64,000 nucleotides of DNA, from NCBI RefSeq assembly GCF_016806065.1, contig NZ_CP032405.1:976501-1040500 (forward strand), read 5' to 3'. The notes beneath the pieces are model-generated. The model ran no database searches. It worked only from the letters and a program-made list of their open reading frames with translations, and had not been told where the DNA came from. This document shows positions 51,299-60,215 of this stretch, piece by piece (positions within the stretch are counted from its first letter, which is position 1; each line of letters opens with the position of its first letter). The translations under genes were made by a program, and so were the position numbers. The stretch is from Rhizobium rosettiformans. Lineage in GTDB: Bacteria > Pseudomonadota > Alphaproteobacteria > Rhizobiales > Rhizobiaceae.

Positions 51299-52489
51299 AT
51301 GACCCCACTGCGCATGAGCGAGCGTCGCACCACCTTTCTCGGTGCGTTCCTGACCACGCTCGGCCCCATCTCCATGGCAATCTACACGCCGGCGATGCCG
51401 GAGCTGGTGCGCGCTTTCGGCACGACCGATGCGGCAATCAAGCTCAGCCTCTCGATGTTCTTTGCTGGCTTCGCCCTTGCCCAGCTGGTCGCAGGCCCCC
51501 TCGCCGATGCCCTCGGACGCAAGAAGGCGACCTTGATCTTTCTGGCAATCTATCTCGCAGGCTCACTGCTGGCGACGCTTGCCCCAAGCGTGGAGTTCAT
51601 CCTCGCCGCGCGCCTTGTGCAAGGCATCGGCGCTTCCGTCGGCGTTGTCGTCGGGCGCGCGATCGTGCGAGACCTCTATACCGGCGCGGATGCCGCCCGC
51701 ATTCTCAATACGATCGGCATCTTCCTCGCGGTCGGTCCGGCCATGGGACCAACCCTCGGTGGCCTGACCCTCGCGGCCTTCGGCTGGAATGCGGTTTTCC
51801 TGCTGATGGTTGGCTTCGGCGCCATGGCCGTGGGCTTTACCATGCTGCTGCTGAAAGAAACGATCATTCCAGATCTTGGACGCCTCCGCCCTGCCCAGTT
51901 GCTGCGCAACTATCTGGAGGTCGCCGGCAATGCCCGCTTCCTCGCAGCATCGCTCGTCCTGAGTGGCACCATCGGCGCGCTCTATGCGCAGTCGACCATG
52001 CTGCCCTTCGTCCTCATCAACGAGGTCGGCCTGACACCGACCGCGTTTGGCCTGGGCATGCTGATGCAATCGGGCGCATATCTGACAGGATCACTGACCC
52101 TGAAGCTCGTTTCCCGCAGGATTTCCGGGCTGACGGCGTCGCGGATAGGCATCGCCCTCTGCGGCAGCGGTGCTGTCATCATGGCGCTCTCGGTCGCATC
52201 CGTGCCGCCCTTTTTCCTTTCCGTCATGGCCCCGGTGGCCATCTGCACCTTCGGTCTCGCTTTCCTGAGCCCTCATGTCGTGACGACGAGCATGGCACCC
52301 TTCCCGCATATTGCAGGATCGGCATCCGCCTTGACAGGCTTCCTACAGATGAGCGCAGGCTTTGCCGGCGGTGTGGCAGCCGCGTCGATCGGCGATCCCT
52401 TGACCGCCTTCGGCATCATCATACCCTTCATGGAGTTGAGCGCTGTCGCCGGTTTCTTCTGGCTCCGCCACCTCGAACGCCAGGCATGA
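51299..52489 (+). CDS. Bcr/CflA family multidrug efflux MFS transporter
   Basis: A 396-residue, 12-helix major facilitator of the DHA1 Bcr/CflA group. AIYTPAMPELVRAFGT in helix 1 and the A-motif GPLADALGRKKATL (about 62-75) are typical; LVQGIGASVGVVVGRAIVRDLYTG matches the helix 4-5 signature. Members export chloramphenicol, bicyclomycin or other small molecules; the substrate here is unknown. ATG 51299 has no clear ribosome-binding site, and ATG 51314 is an alternative. The TGA stop touches the argG terminator. Confidence 0.9.
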   Translation: MTPLRMSERRTTFLGAFLTTLGPISMAIYTPAMPELVRAFGTTDAAIKLSLSMFFAGFALAQLVAGPLADALGRKKATLIFLAIYLAGSLLATLAPSVEFILAARLVQGIGASVGVVVGRAIVRDLYTGADAARILNTIGIFLAVGPAMGPTLGGLTLAAFGWNAVFLLMVGFGAMAVGFTMLLLKETIIPDLGRLRPAQLLRNYLEVAGNARFLAASLVLSGTIGALYAQSTMLPFVLINEVGLTPTAFGLGMLMQSGAYLTGSLTLKLVSRRISGLTASRIGIALCGSGAVIMALSVASVPPFFLSVMAPVAICTFGLAFLSPHVVTTSMAPFPHIAGSASALTGFLQMSAGFAGGVAAASIGDPLTAFGIIIPFMELSAVAGFFWLRHLERQA

Positions 52490-52521
52490 AAAAGCCCGCC
52501 TCCCCAAACGGGGAGACAGGC
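52489..52521 (-). terminator. argG terminator
   Basis: On the minus strand a 12-bp stem (52510-52521 with 52494-52505, two G-U pairs) and a GTTT loop are followed by TTTTT (52493-52489). It begins 22 bases past the argG stop, and its U tract abuts the stop codon of the convergent MFS gene. Confidence 0.85.
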
Positions 52522-52543
52522 GATCTTGAATACATGAGCTGGC

Positions 52544-53767
52544 TTACTTGCCGAAATTGCGCTTGGCGAGCGTGCGCAGACGCAGCGCGTTCAGCTTGAT
52601 GAAGCCGGCTGCATCCTTCTGGTCGTAGGCGCCCTGGTCGTCTTCGAACGTGACGAGCTGGTCGGAATAAAGCGACTTTGCCGATTCACGGCCGATGACC
52701 ATGACATTGCCCTTGTAGAGCTTCAGCGTCACTTCGCCTTCGACATGCTCCTGGCTCTTGTCGATCAGGGCCTGCAGCATCTCGCGCTCGGGGGAGAACC
52801 AGAAGCCGTAATAGATCAGCTCGGCGTAGCGCGGCATGATCTCATCCTTGAGGTGGGCAGCACCACGGTCGAGGGTGATCGATTCGATCGCACGATGGGC
52901 CGAAAGCAGGATCGTGCCGCCGGGGGTCTCGTAGACGCCGCGCGACTTCATGCCGACGAAGCGGTTCTCGACGAGGTCGAGGCGACCGATGCCGTTATCG
53001 CGGCCATAGGAGTTGAGTTCGGCCAAGAGGGTTGCCGGGCTCATGCGCACGCCGTTGATCGAGACGGCATCGCCCTTTTCGAAGCCGATCTTGATGATGG
53101 TCGCCTTGTCCGGGGCGGCTTCCGGCGAAATCGTGCGCATATGCACATATTCAGGTGCTTCGACCGAGGGATCCTCGAGAACCTTGCCCTCGGACGAGGA
53201 GTGCAAGAGGTTGGCGTCGACGGAGAACGGCGCCTCGCCCTTCTTGTCCTTGGCAACCGGGATCTGGTGCTGCTCGGCGAAGTTCAGGAGGTCCGTGCGG
53301 CTCTTGAAGGCCCAGTCGCGCCAGGGAGCGATGATCTTGATGTCGGGGTTCAGGGCATAGGCCGAGAGTTCGAAGCGAACCTGGTCATTGCCCTTCCCGG
53401 TCGCACCGTGGGCGATGGCATCGGCACCGGTCTTCTTGGCGATATCGATGAGGTGCTTGGAGATCAGCGGACGGGCAATCGAGGTGCCGAGCAGATAGAC
53501 GCCTTCATAGACGGCATTGGCGCGGAACATCGGGAAGACGAAATCGCGGACGAATTCTTCGCGCACGTCCTCGATGAAGATCTCCTTGATGCCGAGCATC
53601 TCGGCCTTCTTGCGGGCCGGCTCGAGCTCTTCACCTTGACCGAGGTCTGCAGTGAAGGTGACCACTTCAGCACCGAGTTCGGTCTGTAGCCATTTCAGGA
53701 TGATCGAGGTGTCGAGACCGCCGGAATAGGCGAGGACGACTTTCTTCACGTCTTTGGGGAGTGCCAT
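52544..53767 (-). CDS. argG: argininosuccinate synthase
   Basis: ArgG (407 residues) joins citrulline and aspartate with ATP in arginine synthesis. The N-terminal PP-motif AYSGGLDTS is at 13-21, and the family blocks [13 protein letters not shown] and [33 protein letters not shown] are complete. ATG 53767 gives [16 protein letters not shown] as in relatives; an upstream ATG at 53800 would add 11 residues. Single gene with its own terminator. Confidence 0.98.
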   Translation of the reverse strand: MALPKDVKKVVLAYSGGLDTSIILKWLQTELGAEVVTFTADLGQGEELEPARKKAEMLGIKEIFIEDVREEFVRDFVFPMFRANAVYEGVYLLGTSIARPLISKHLIDIAKKTGADAIAHGATGKGNDQVRFELSAYALNPDIKIIAPWRDWAFKSRTDLLNFAEQHQIPVAKDKKGEAPFSVDANLLHSSSEGKVLEDPSVEAPEYVHMRTISPEAAPDKATIIKIGFEKGDAVSINGVRMSPATLLAELNSYGRDNGIGRLDLVENRFVGMKSRGVYETPGGTILLSAHRAIESITLDRGAAHLKDEIMPRYAELIYYGFWFSPEREMLQALIDKSQEHVEGEVTLKLYKGNVMVIGRESAKSLYSDQLVTFEDDQGAYDQKDAAGFIKLNALRLRTLAKRNFGK

Positions 53768-53873
53768 GTCGATGTTCCGTCTGGAAGGAGCGAGGCTCAA
53801 ACCCCGCCTGGATCAAGAATGGCGGCACTTTTAGCGAGATTCCGCTGGCGTGCAAGGGCGGGAGGCAACTGGG

Positions 53874-54164
53874 TCAGAGATGGCGACCGATATTCATGCG
53901 CTGGTGGAGGATGCGGATAATTTCAACAGTCTGCTTTCGCTGCGCGTAGATGATAAAGTGGGATCCACAGGCGAGACTGAGATAGCCGCGCTTGGCGATA
54001 GCCAAGGGTCTGCCAGCCTTTCGTCCGGCCTCAAGATCTTCGAACGCTTCGATGATCGCCATGTAATAGTGGTCGGCCTGGTCTTTAGACCAACGCTCCC
54101 AAGAATATCGCCATATGCCTTCAAGATCCCTCCGCGCTTGCGGTGAAAGCCTGTAGGCAGCCAT
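53874..54164 (-). CDS. parE: RelE/ParE family toxin
   Basis: A 96-residue toxin of the ParE branch (gyrase-poisoning relatives). It begins AAYRLSPQARRDLEGIWRYS, with the central GRPLAIAKRGYLSLACGSHFIIYAQRKQTVEIIRILHQRM core ending in the R-x-x-H-x-R-M-type tail. It starts one base after the antitoxin stop (TGATATG), so the pair is coupled. The cassette lies between argG and an SDR gene, without transposase remnants. Confidence 0.92.
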   Translation of the reverse strand: MAAYRLSPQARRDLEGIWRYSWERWSKDQADHYYMAIIEAFEDLEAGRKAGRPLAIAKRGYLSLACGSHFIIYAQRKQTVEIIRILHQRMNIGRHL

Positions 54165-54165
54165 A

Positions 54166-54411
54166 TCAGGCTCCGTATTTGCTGTGCATTTCGTCGAGAA
54201 ACCGCCTGGGGTCAAACGGCTGCGGCTCACCAGAGGCCTCGCCCTCCTCAATGGCCGCCTGGATAGCGGCAAGACCATCGACCTCATCGCGCAACAGGGC
54301 GAGCGCGGCCTCAATGACCTCGGCTTCCGAGGCATACTCCCCGGCAGAAATCTTGGCTTCGATGAACTCCGCCAGTTCCCCGGAGACCGTGACGGTCGTA
54401 ACCTTGTTCAT
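54166..54411 (-). CDS. parD: ParD-type ribbon-helix-helix antitoxin
   Basis: An 81-residue antitoxin. The N-terminal ribbon-helix-helix (VTTVTVSGELAEFIEAKISAGEYASEAEVIEAAL) binds operator DNA; the acidic tail with PQPFDPRRFLDEM wraps the toxin. ATG 54411 has AAGG seven bases upstream; ATG 54429 would add six residues. ParD normally represses its own operon together with ParE. Confidence 0.92.
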   Translation of the reverse strand: MNKVTTVTVSGELAEFIEAKISAGEYASEAEVIEAALALLRDEVDGLAAIQAAIEEGEASGEPQPFDPRRFLDEMHSKYGA

Positions 54412-54513
54412 GGGCAGCCTTGCCTCCATCGAGCGCTGTCACGTTGACGATGTCCCGGCAGGATACCATATCGCGACCAGCCACAACACTACAGGTTCTG
54501 AAGGAGTTCGCCC

Positions 54514-55377
54514 ATGACGCCCCAGCATCCCGCACTCGTCAAAGGCCATGTCGCCGTCATCACCGGTGCCGCCTCGGGCATCGGCCTTGCGGCCGCGACA
54601 GCCTTTGCGCAAATGGGTCTCTGCGTCGTGCTCGTCGATCTCGAGGGAGACCGGCTGGCCAGCGCGGCCGTAGAAGTCACAGCTCTTGCAGCCGGCGGCG
54701 AAGCCGATGTCGTGGCGATCGGCACCGACGTTTCGAAATTGGACGAACTTGAATCCCTTGAGCGCGCCGTCATCCAGCGCTTCGGGCGCGTGCACGTGCT
54801 GATGAACAATGCCGGGATCCAGCCGGGCAGCGCACTGTTCGGCCCGCAGGCCAACTGGGACAATGTCCTCGGCGTCAACCTGATGGGCGTGATCAACGGC
54901 ACCCGCACCTTCGGTCCGGGCATGGTCGCCCACAAGGATGCGGCCCTCATCATCAACACCGGCTCCAAGCAGGGGATCACCACGCCGCCCGGCGATCCGG
55001 CCTACAATGTCTCCAAGGCCGGCGTGAAGGCCTTCACCGAGGCGCTTCAACACGAGCTGCGAAACACGCCAGACTGCAATGTCACCGCCCATCTCCTGAT
55101 CCCCGGTTTCGTCTTCACGGGTCTGACGGCAAACGGCCGCACCGAGAAGCCAGCCGGTGCGTGGACGCCGGAGGAAACGGTCGATTTCATGCTGCAAAGC
55201 CTCGTTGCGGGCGATTTCTACATCCTCTGCCCCGACAATGAAGTGACCCGTGCGCTCGACGAGAAGCGTATCGCCTGGGCTGCCGGCGACATCATCGAGA
55301 ACCGCCCGCCGCTGTCGCGCTGGCATCCCGAACATGCCGACGCCTTCAAGACCTACCTGTCCGTCCCCAAAGGCTGA
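54514..55377 (+). CDS. SDR family oxidoreductase
   Basis: A 287-residue classical short-chain dehydrogenase. TGAASGIG (18-25) binds NAD(P), NNAG is at about 95, and the active site lies in INTGSKQG and YNVSK. The C-terminal extension (about 210-287) is longer than in minimal SDRs and has Trp/Arg-rich NRPPLSRWHPEHADAF. An AAGGAG lies upstream of the ATG. It is next to the divergent parDE pair and upstream of the LysE exporter, with no clear pathway link. Confidence 0.88.
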   Translation: MTPQHPALVKGHVAVITGAASGIGLAAATAFAQMGLCVVLVDLEGDRLASAAVEVTALAAGGEADVVAIGTDVSKLDELESLERAVIQRFGRVHVLMNNAGIQPGSALFGPQANWDNVLGVNLMGVINGTRTFGPGMVAHKDAALIINTGSKQGITTPPGDPAYNVSKAGVKAFTEALQHELRNTPDCNVTAHLLIPGFVFTGLTANGRTEKPAGAWTPEETVDFMLQSLVAGDFYILCPDNEVTRALDEKRIAWAAGDIIENRPPLSRWHPEHADAFKTYLSVPKG

Positions 55378-55404
55378 TTGGCAAGGTCGGTGAAGGCCGT
55401 TAAG

Positions 55405-55437
55405 GATGAAGTTCCCGCAGGTCGCGGGTGCTTCATC
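55405..55437 (+). other. stem-loop in the leader of the LysE-family gene
   Basis: GATGAAG (55405-55411) pairs with CTTCATC (55431-55437), and after a two-base internal loop CCCGC (55414-55418) pairs with GCGGG (55424-55428). It ends 14 bases before the LysE ATG. No U tract follows, so it is not a simple terminator of the SDR gene. It might be a leader element or Rho-independent-like pause. Confidence 0.6.
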
Positions 55438-55451
55438 ATGCGGTGACCACC

Positions 55452-56093
55452 ATGGATTTCATCCCGAGCCTTCCCGTCTTTCTCGCCTTCAGCCTGGCGC
55501 TCCTTCTCCTCGCCATTACGCCCGGTCCCGACATGACGCTGTGGATCAGCCGCTCACTGCGCGATGGTCGCGCGATCGGTCTGATGACGCTTGCCGGCAC
55601 AAGCTTCGGGATCTCGATCCACACCCTGCTGGTCGCCTTCGGCATCTCGGCGCTTATCGTTGCCTCGCCGACGGCCTTCATGCTCCTGAAGACCGGTGGC
55701 GCTGCCTATCTGCTCTGGCTGGCGCTTCAGGCTATCAGGCACGGCTCGAACTTTGTCATCAAGGCGGATGGTGATGTGGTCGTCTCGAAGAAGGGCGCCT
55801 TCCTGAACGGGCTCTGGGTCAATCTCTTGAACCCCAAGGTCATCATCTTTTTCATGACCTTCCTGCCGCAATTCGTCACCGCTAGCGACCCTCATGTGAC
55901 GGGCAAGCTGATCTTCCTCGGTCTCTGGTCGATCATCCTGTCGCTGCCGATCGGCATCGGCATCGTCTATGGCGCGGATTTCATGTCGAGCTGGCTGCAG
56001 GCGAACCGCAAGGTGCTGCGTGGCATCGACTACACCTTCGCAGGTGTCTTCTCGATCTTCGCGGTGAAGATCTTCATGACTCAGGCCAAGTAA
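55452..56093 (+). CDS. LysE family translocator
   Basis: A 213-residue LysE/RhtB amino-acid-export protein with six helices. The first helix ends in the ITPGPDMTLWISRSL signature (about 23-37). GTSFGISIHTLLVAFGISAL and NLLNPKVIIFFMTFLPQFV mark helices 2 and 4-5. Members export lysine, homoserine, threonine or other small molecules; the substrate is not fixed. ATG 55452 fits the family; an upstream in-frame codon at 55428 would start inside the leader hairpin. Confidence 0.9.
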   Translation: MDFIPSLPVFLAFSLALLLLAITPGPDMTLWISRSLRDGRAIGLMTLAGTSFGISIHTLLVAFGISALIVASPTAFMLLKTGGAAYLLWLALQAIRHGSNFVIKADGDVVVSKKGAFLNGLWVNLLNPKVIIFFMTFLPQFVTASDPHVTGKLIFLGLWSIILSLPIGIGIVYGADFMSSWLQANRKVLRGIDYTFAGVFSIFAVKIFMTQAK

Positions 56094-56126
56094 GCTGCAC
56101 GGCGGGACAGCGGCCCCGCCTCACCC

Positions 56127-57365
56127 TCAATCGTCGTCTTCGCCGTGATTGGCGATCATCATCGCTTCAAACGCCAGACGCTCGGTCTTGCGCATACGCT
56201 CCGATTCCGACTTCAGCTGGCCGCAGGCAGCAAGGATATCGCGGCCACGCGGTGTGCGGATCGGCGATGCGAAACCGGCCTGGTTGATGAAGTCGGCAAA
56301 CTTCTCGATCTGCGCCCAGTCTGAGCACTGGTAGTTCGTGCCCGGCCAGGGATTGAACGGGATCAGATTGATCTTGGCCGGCACGCCCTTGAGCAACTGG
56401 ATCAGACCCTTGGCATCCTCGAGGCTGTCGTTCACGTCCTTCAGCATCACATATTCGAAGGTGATACGGCGGGCATTCGACAGGCCCGGATAGTTGCGAC
56501 AGGCCTCGATCAGCTCCTTCAGCGGATACTTCTTGTTGATCGGCACCAGCATGTCGCGGAGCTCATCGCGCACCGCATGCAGCGAGATCGCCAGCATCAC
56601 ACCGATCTCTTCGCCGGTCCGGTAGATCTCCGGCACGACGCCCGAGGTCGACAGCGTGACGCGACGCTTGGACAGCGACAGGCCGTCGCCATCAGTCGCG
56701 ATCAGCAGCGCCTTCTTCACCTCTTCGAAATTGTAGAGCGGCTCGCCCATGCCCATCATGACGACATTGGTGATCTTGCGATCGCTCGACGGCATCATGG
56801 TGCCGACGGGGATCTCGCGGTCCGGGAAATCGCCGAGGCGATCGCGGGCAAGCAGAAGCTGCGAGAGAATTTCCTCGGCCGTCAGATTGCGCACCAGCTT
56901 CTGGGTGCCGGTGTGACAGAAGGAACAGGTGAGCGTGCAGCCGACCTGGCTCGAGATGCAGAGCGTGCCGCGGCCCTCTTCCGGGATATAGACGCTTTCC
57001 ACTTCGACCGGACGGCCGGCACCGCGCGGAGGAAAGCGCAGCAGCCACTTGCGCGTGCCGTCGTTAGAGACCTGCTCTTCGACGATCTCCGGGCGCGCGA
57101 TGGTGAAATGCGTCTTCAGCATTGCGCGCATGTCCTTGGAGACATTCACCATGTGGTCGAAGTCGGAGACGCCGCGCACATAAAGCCAGTTCCAGATCTG
57201 CGCCACGCGCATCTTGATCTGCTTCTCGGGCACACCCTTGTCCCGCAGAGCAGCGCCCAAGGCTTCACGATCGAGGCCGATCAGGCTCGGCTTCTCGAGG
57301 GAAGCGGCCGGGCGAACCGGGGCCGCAGTCTGGCTACGCTCTGGAAGCGTCACGGTGACAGTCAT
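56127..57365 (-). CDS. rlmN: dual-specificity 23S rRNA/tRNA adenine C2-methyltransferase RlmN
   Basis: A radical-SAM enzyme (412 residues) methylating A2503 of 23S rRNA and A37 of some tRNAs. The [4Fe-4S] Cys are C143, C147 and C150 in GCTLTCSFC, and the methyl-carrying Cys is C381 near the C-terminus (AACGQL). [12 protein letters not shown] and [21 protein letters not shown] are further landmarks. The first 30 residues are a low-similarity extension. It is followed by no obvious partner gene; ialB lies upstream on the same strand. Confidence 0.97.
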   Translation of the reverse strand: MTVTVTLPERSQTAAPVRPAASLEKPSLIGLDREALGAALRDKGVPEKQIKMRVAQIWNWLYVRGVSDFDHMVNVSKDMRAMLKTHFTIARPEIVEEQVSNDGTRKWLLRFPPRGAGRPVEVESVYIPEEGRGTLCISSQVGCTLTCSFCHTGTQKLVRNLTAEEILSQLLLARDRLGDFPDREIPVGTMMPSSDRKITNVVMMGMGEPLYNFEEVKKALLIATDGDGLSLSKRRVTLSTSGVVPEIYRTGEEIGVMLAISLHAVRDELRDMLVPINKKYPLKELIEACRNYPGLSNARRITFEYVMLKDVNDSLEDAKGLIQLLKGVPAKINLIPFNPWPGTNYQCSDWAQIEKFADFINQAGFASPIRTPRGRDILAACGQLKSESERMRKTERLAFEAMMIANHGEDDD

Positions 57366-57547
57366 CGTCTGGACCTCTGGACCATAGGGAGAAGGACGCT
57401 CGGATGGAGCGCTTACCGCCTGGCAGATATGGATTCACGGAACTTGCGAACAGGGCCAAGGACCCATCGCCTTCATTTGCAGCGGCCAATAGCAGCTTTT
57501 TTGCCTTCCGTCACCCCGACCCCATGAAGGGTGGTCATGCAAAAATG

Positions 57548-57574
57548 AAGGAGGCCGGCGATGTTTCGCCGGCC
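57548..57574 (-). terminator. terminator after the IalB-family gene
   Basis: GGCCGGCG (57553-57560) pairs with CGCCGGCC (57567-57574), followed on the minus strand by TCCTTCATTTTT. It lies 27 bases past the ialB stop, separating it from rlmN. Confidence 0.65.
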
Positions 57575-57600
57575 CCCCAAACCAAACAGGCAATGCAGAC

Positions 57601-58104
57601 TTACCTGCAGTTCTGGATCTTCTGCAGCGCGGCAGAGATACCCGAAAGCGAGTAAGTGTAGCTTGTGGCCGTACCACGAGCCGAAGTCGCCTTGACGGTC
57701 ATGGTCGAACCGCCCCTCATGGCGGCGACGAGTGCCGGTTCTTCGGCTGCGTTTTCAACCCATGCCGAGCTGTCCTTGACGAACAGCACGAAGTTCTTGT
57801 TGTCGATCGTCACATTGACCTTGGAGTCGCCCTTCATCGGGTAACCCATCATAGCCTGAGGCTCATACGAGATGTTCTGACCCGGGCGCTGCGAGACGAC
57901 AAAGAAGATGTCGCCATGATTGACACTCGCCGGCTCCTTCGCCGTCGGAACGGAAAGCACGTAGCACACGGTGCCGCCATTCGACTTGTAGGAGTAGGCA
58001 CCCCAGGCCCTGAACTGCTCGATTCGCGTGGGCGATTGCGCGTTGGCGAGCCCGCTGCTCGCCAGGAGGATTGCCAGTGCGGTTACGCTACTTCTTACGA
58101 ACAT
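57601..58104 (-). CDS. invasion associated locus B (IalB) family protein
   Basis: A 167-residue periplasmic protein with a Sec signal peptide (hydrophobic 7-17, cleavage near ANA/QS). The mature part has the IalB-like pattern RIEQFRAWGAYSYKSNGGTVCYVLSVPTAKEPASVNHGDIFFVVSQRPGQ, then VNVTIDNKNFVLFVKDSSAWVE and a C-terminal Cys. Named from Bartonella, the family is widespread in free-living alphaproteobacteria, so no invasion role is implied. ATG 58104 is preceded by AGGAAG. Confidence 0.85.
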   Translation of the reverse strand: MFVRSSVTALAILLASSGLANAQSPTRIEQFRAWGAYSYKSNGGTVCYVLSVPTAKEPASVNHGDIFFVVSQRPGQNISYEPQAMMGYPMKGDSKVNVTIDNKNFVLFVKDSSAWVENAAEEPALVAAMRGGSTMTVKATSARGTATSYTYSLSGISAALQKIQNCR

Positions 58105-58367
58105 GTCTTCCTGCCGGTTGTTTCCATCCATCACCCAGCCATGCGACCGGGCGCTCATCGTCAAAACCTGTGTTCAGTTTGACTTAATTTACCTTACCAA
58201 ACGATGAACGACGCACGCCTTGTTGTCACATTCGGTGTCGACATTCCGTCTGGCGCCCCGAAATCCGGCATAAAACGGTTTTGGGACCTCGGTCCTGCCG
58301 ACGATGTAGAAGGAAAGAAAAAGGCAAGAGTTGGGCTGTCTGGAGACCAGAGCAGCCACAAAATCGT

Positions 58368-58748
58368 TTAGGCGGGCAACTCATGTTCAGCGAGGGCCGC
58401 ATCGGCAGCATCGTAGTGCCGATCCTTGATGTGCCTGTTAATCAGGGCGATGGCCGTTGTCAGCACAGCAATGTCATCAGTGAAGCCGACGACAACAAGC
58501 ATGTCAGGGATCATATCGATTGGCAGGACAAAGTAGCCGAGTGCAGCCAGCAGGATTCCCCGGACGCGAAACGGTGTCTCACGGTCCGTGGCACAGTAAT
58601 AAGCGGCCACCAGATCCCGCGAAAACGGTATCTGCCGGGCAGCCTTTTTGAAGGTCGGCCAGAAACGGCTACGAACCTTCGCTTCCTGCTTCTCCTGCGT
58701 CTTCTCATCGCCGGGAAGCAGGATCTCACCGATCTTCACGTCATCCAT
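58368..58748 (-). CDS. DUF1232 (YkvA) family membrane protein
   Basis: A 126-residue YkvA-like protein. The domain core is ALGYFVLPIDMIPDMLVVVGFTDDIAVLTTAIALI (about 64-98), matching the PxDLIPD...GxxDD pattern of DUF1232, in a hydrophobic helical setting. Function unknown. ATG 58748 gives MDDVKIGEIL; ATG 58781 would add 11 residues. Monocistronic on the minus strand. Confidence 0.9.
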   Translation of the reverse strand: MDDVKIGEILLPGDEKTQEKQEAKVRSRFWPTFKKAARQIPFSRDLVAAYYCATDRETPFRVRGILLAALGYFVLPIDMIPDMLVVVGFTDDIAVLTTAIALINRHIKDRHYDAADAALAEHELPA

Positions 58749-58817
58749 AGCCCATCGATCCTTTCGTTCGGACCCGATCAATCATATGTGAATGGCAGCC
58801 TGGAATTTCAATTACCG

Positions 58818-59120
58818 TCACCCGTTTCGGACAGCCGCCAGATCCATGAGAACGGCGAGCTTGAAATCGAGTTCCGTCACCCCACCGGCAGAATGGGTGG
58901 TGAGGGTCACATCGACCTTTTTATAGACGTTGAACCATTCCGGGTGATGATCGAGCTTCTCGGCCGCCAGCGCACTTTCCGCCATGAAGCCGAAGGCCTG
59001 GCGAAAATCGCGGAAGACGAAGTGTTTCTCGATTACGGCACCATCACGCCCCAGCGCCCAGCCATGCAACTCCTCCAACCGCGCGGCAATGGACGTCGTA
59101 TCCAGTTTCTCGTATTTCAT
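58818..59120 (-). CDS. 4a-hydroxytetrahydrobiopterin dehydratase (pterin-4-alpha-carbinolamine dehydratase)
   Basis: A 100-residue PCD/DCoH enzyme that regenerates the pterin cofactor of aromatic hydroxylases or serves in molybdopterin-related pathways. The family site [19 protein letters not shown] (about 59-77) holds the paired His, and the N-terminus [13 protein letters not shown] is typical. AGGAGG precedes ATG 59120. It is divergent from the phosphatase gene, with 28 bases between starts. No phenylalanine hydroxylase gene is visible nearby. Confidence 0.93.
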   Translation of the reverse strand: MKYEKLDTTSIAARLEELHGWALGRDGAVIEKHFVFRDFRQAFGFMAESALAAEKLDHHPEWFNVYKKVDVTLTTHSAGGVTELDFKLAVLMDLAAVRNG

Positions 59121-59148
59121 GCTGAAACTCCTCCTTCTGGATCGACCG

Positions 59149-59607
59149 ATGCCGGCACCATCCATTCTCTTCGTCTGCCTGGGCAACATTTGCCGGTCAC
59201 CGCTGGCAGAAGGAATCTACCGCCACCTCACCGCAGGGACCAGCGAAAAGCCCGTGATCGCCTCGGCCGGAATTGGCAACTGGCATGTCGGCAATCCACC
59301 GGATCGGCGGTCGATCAAGGTCGCGGCGACAAACGGGATCGACATCTCCCGGCAGCGAGCCCGTCAAGTGCAGCCGCAGGACTTCGACAGGTTCGATCTG
59401 GTGGTCGCCATGGACAGAAGCAATCTGGCCAGGCTGCAGTCGCTTCGACCGCAAAACGCGACAGCCAGCCTGCATCTCTTCGCCGAGCTCGCATTCGGGA
59501 CACAAGAAGATGTGCCCGACCCCTACTACGGTGAAATCGAGGATTTCGAGCGTGTCTACAGCATGCTCTTTTCGGGCTGCAGCGCGGTCGTCTCGAAATT
59601 CGAGTAG
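59149..59607 (+). CDS. low-molecular-weight protein-tyrosine phosphatase
   Basis: A 152-residue LMW-PTP. The phosphate loop is [10 protein letters not shown], with nucleophile C10 and R16, and the general acid D124 lies in DPYY. Bacterial members dephosphorylate tyrosine kinases of polysaccharide synthesis or arsenate-reductase-like targets; the sequence suggests the phosphatase branch (with DPYY). ATG 59149 fits the family, although its ribosome-binding site is weak; ATG 59119 would add ten residues. The last 52 bases overlap the convergent thpR gene. Confidence 0.92.
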   Translation: MPAPSILFVCLGNICRSPLAEGIYRHLTAGTSEKPVIASAGIGNWHVGNPPDRRSIKVAATNGIDISRQRARQVQPQDFDRFDLVVAMDRSNLARLQSLRPQNATASLHLFAELAFGTQEDVPDPYYGEIEDFERVYSMLFSGCSAVVSKFE

Positions 59608-60149
59608 CCACCCGTCTCATAGAGAGGGAAAATCTCCTCGGTGAGATAGGGACCGCCGCCTACGGATTCCCGGGACGACAGGAGCACGAAGCGTCCAACG
59701 CCGAATGGCATTGTATGAAAGTTGCCGCGACCGCTCAGGTAGTGAACGACGTCATCGAGGCGTGAGGCCTTCAAGCGGGCAAGTGTCACGTGCGGGGTGA
59801 ACTTGCGCGGGTCCGGCGGCAAGCCGATGCGCTGGCAAATGCGCTCGATCTCTCCTTGCAGCGCGAAGAGTTCCGGAGCCGGGGAGACACCTGCCCAAAT
59901 CGAATGCGGCTTCTTTGAACCGAAGGATCCGATACCGTTCAAACTCAGGGAAAACTCGGGGCGCTCGATCCGATCGAGCCTGTCGACGACTTCGTCCGCC
60001 GTTCGGCCATCCACATCACCGATGAAGCGCAGCGTGATGTGGTAATTCTCCACATCGATCCAGCGAGCCCCGGGGAGACCACCGCGCAGCAATGAAAGGC
60101 TCATTGCTGCGCTGCGCGGAATTTCGAGGGCAGTGAACAATCTCGGCAT
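59556..60149 (-). CDS. thpR: RNA 2',3'-cyclic phosphodiesterase ThpR
   Basis: A 2H-phosphoesterase (197 residues). The two HxTx motifs are HITL (37-40) and HVTL (120-123). ThpR opens 2',3'-cyclic phosphates on RNA and was first described as a 2'-5' RNA ligase. ATG 60149 gives MPRLFTALEIP; the frame upstream to 60182 adds unrelated residues. The C-terminal tail ([17 protein letters not shown]) lies inside the overlap with the phosphatase gene and is probably an extension of the fold. Confidence 0.93.
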   Translation of the reverse strand: MPRLFTALEIPRSAAMSLSLLRGGLPGARWIDVENYHITLRFIGDVDGRTADEVVDRLDRIERPEFSLSLNGIGSFGSKKPHSIWAGVSPAPELFALQGEIERICQRIGLPPDPRKFTPHVTLARLKASRLDDVVHYLSGRGNFHTMPFGVGRFVLLSSRESVGGGPYLTEEIFPLYETGGYSNFETTALQPEKSML

Positions 60150-60215
60150 GGAGCGCTCCCCGAATCTTTTGCAGGTGCTCACAGCGAATCATGCAATGAC
60201 ATCAGGCGCAAGCGT

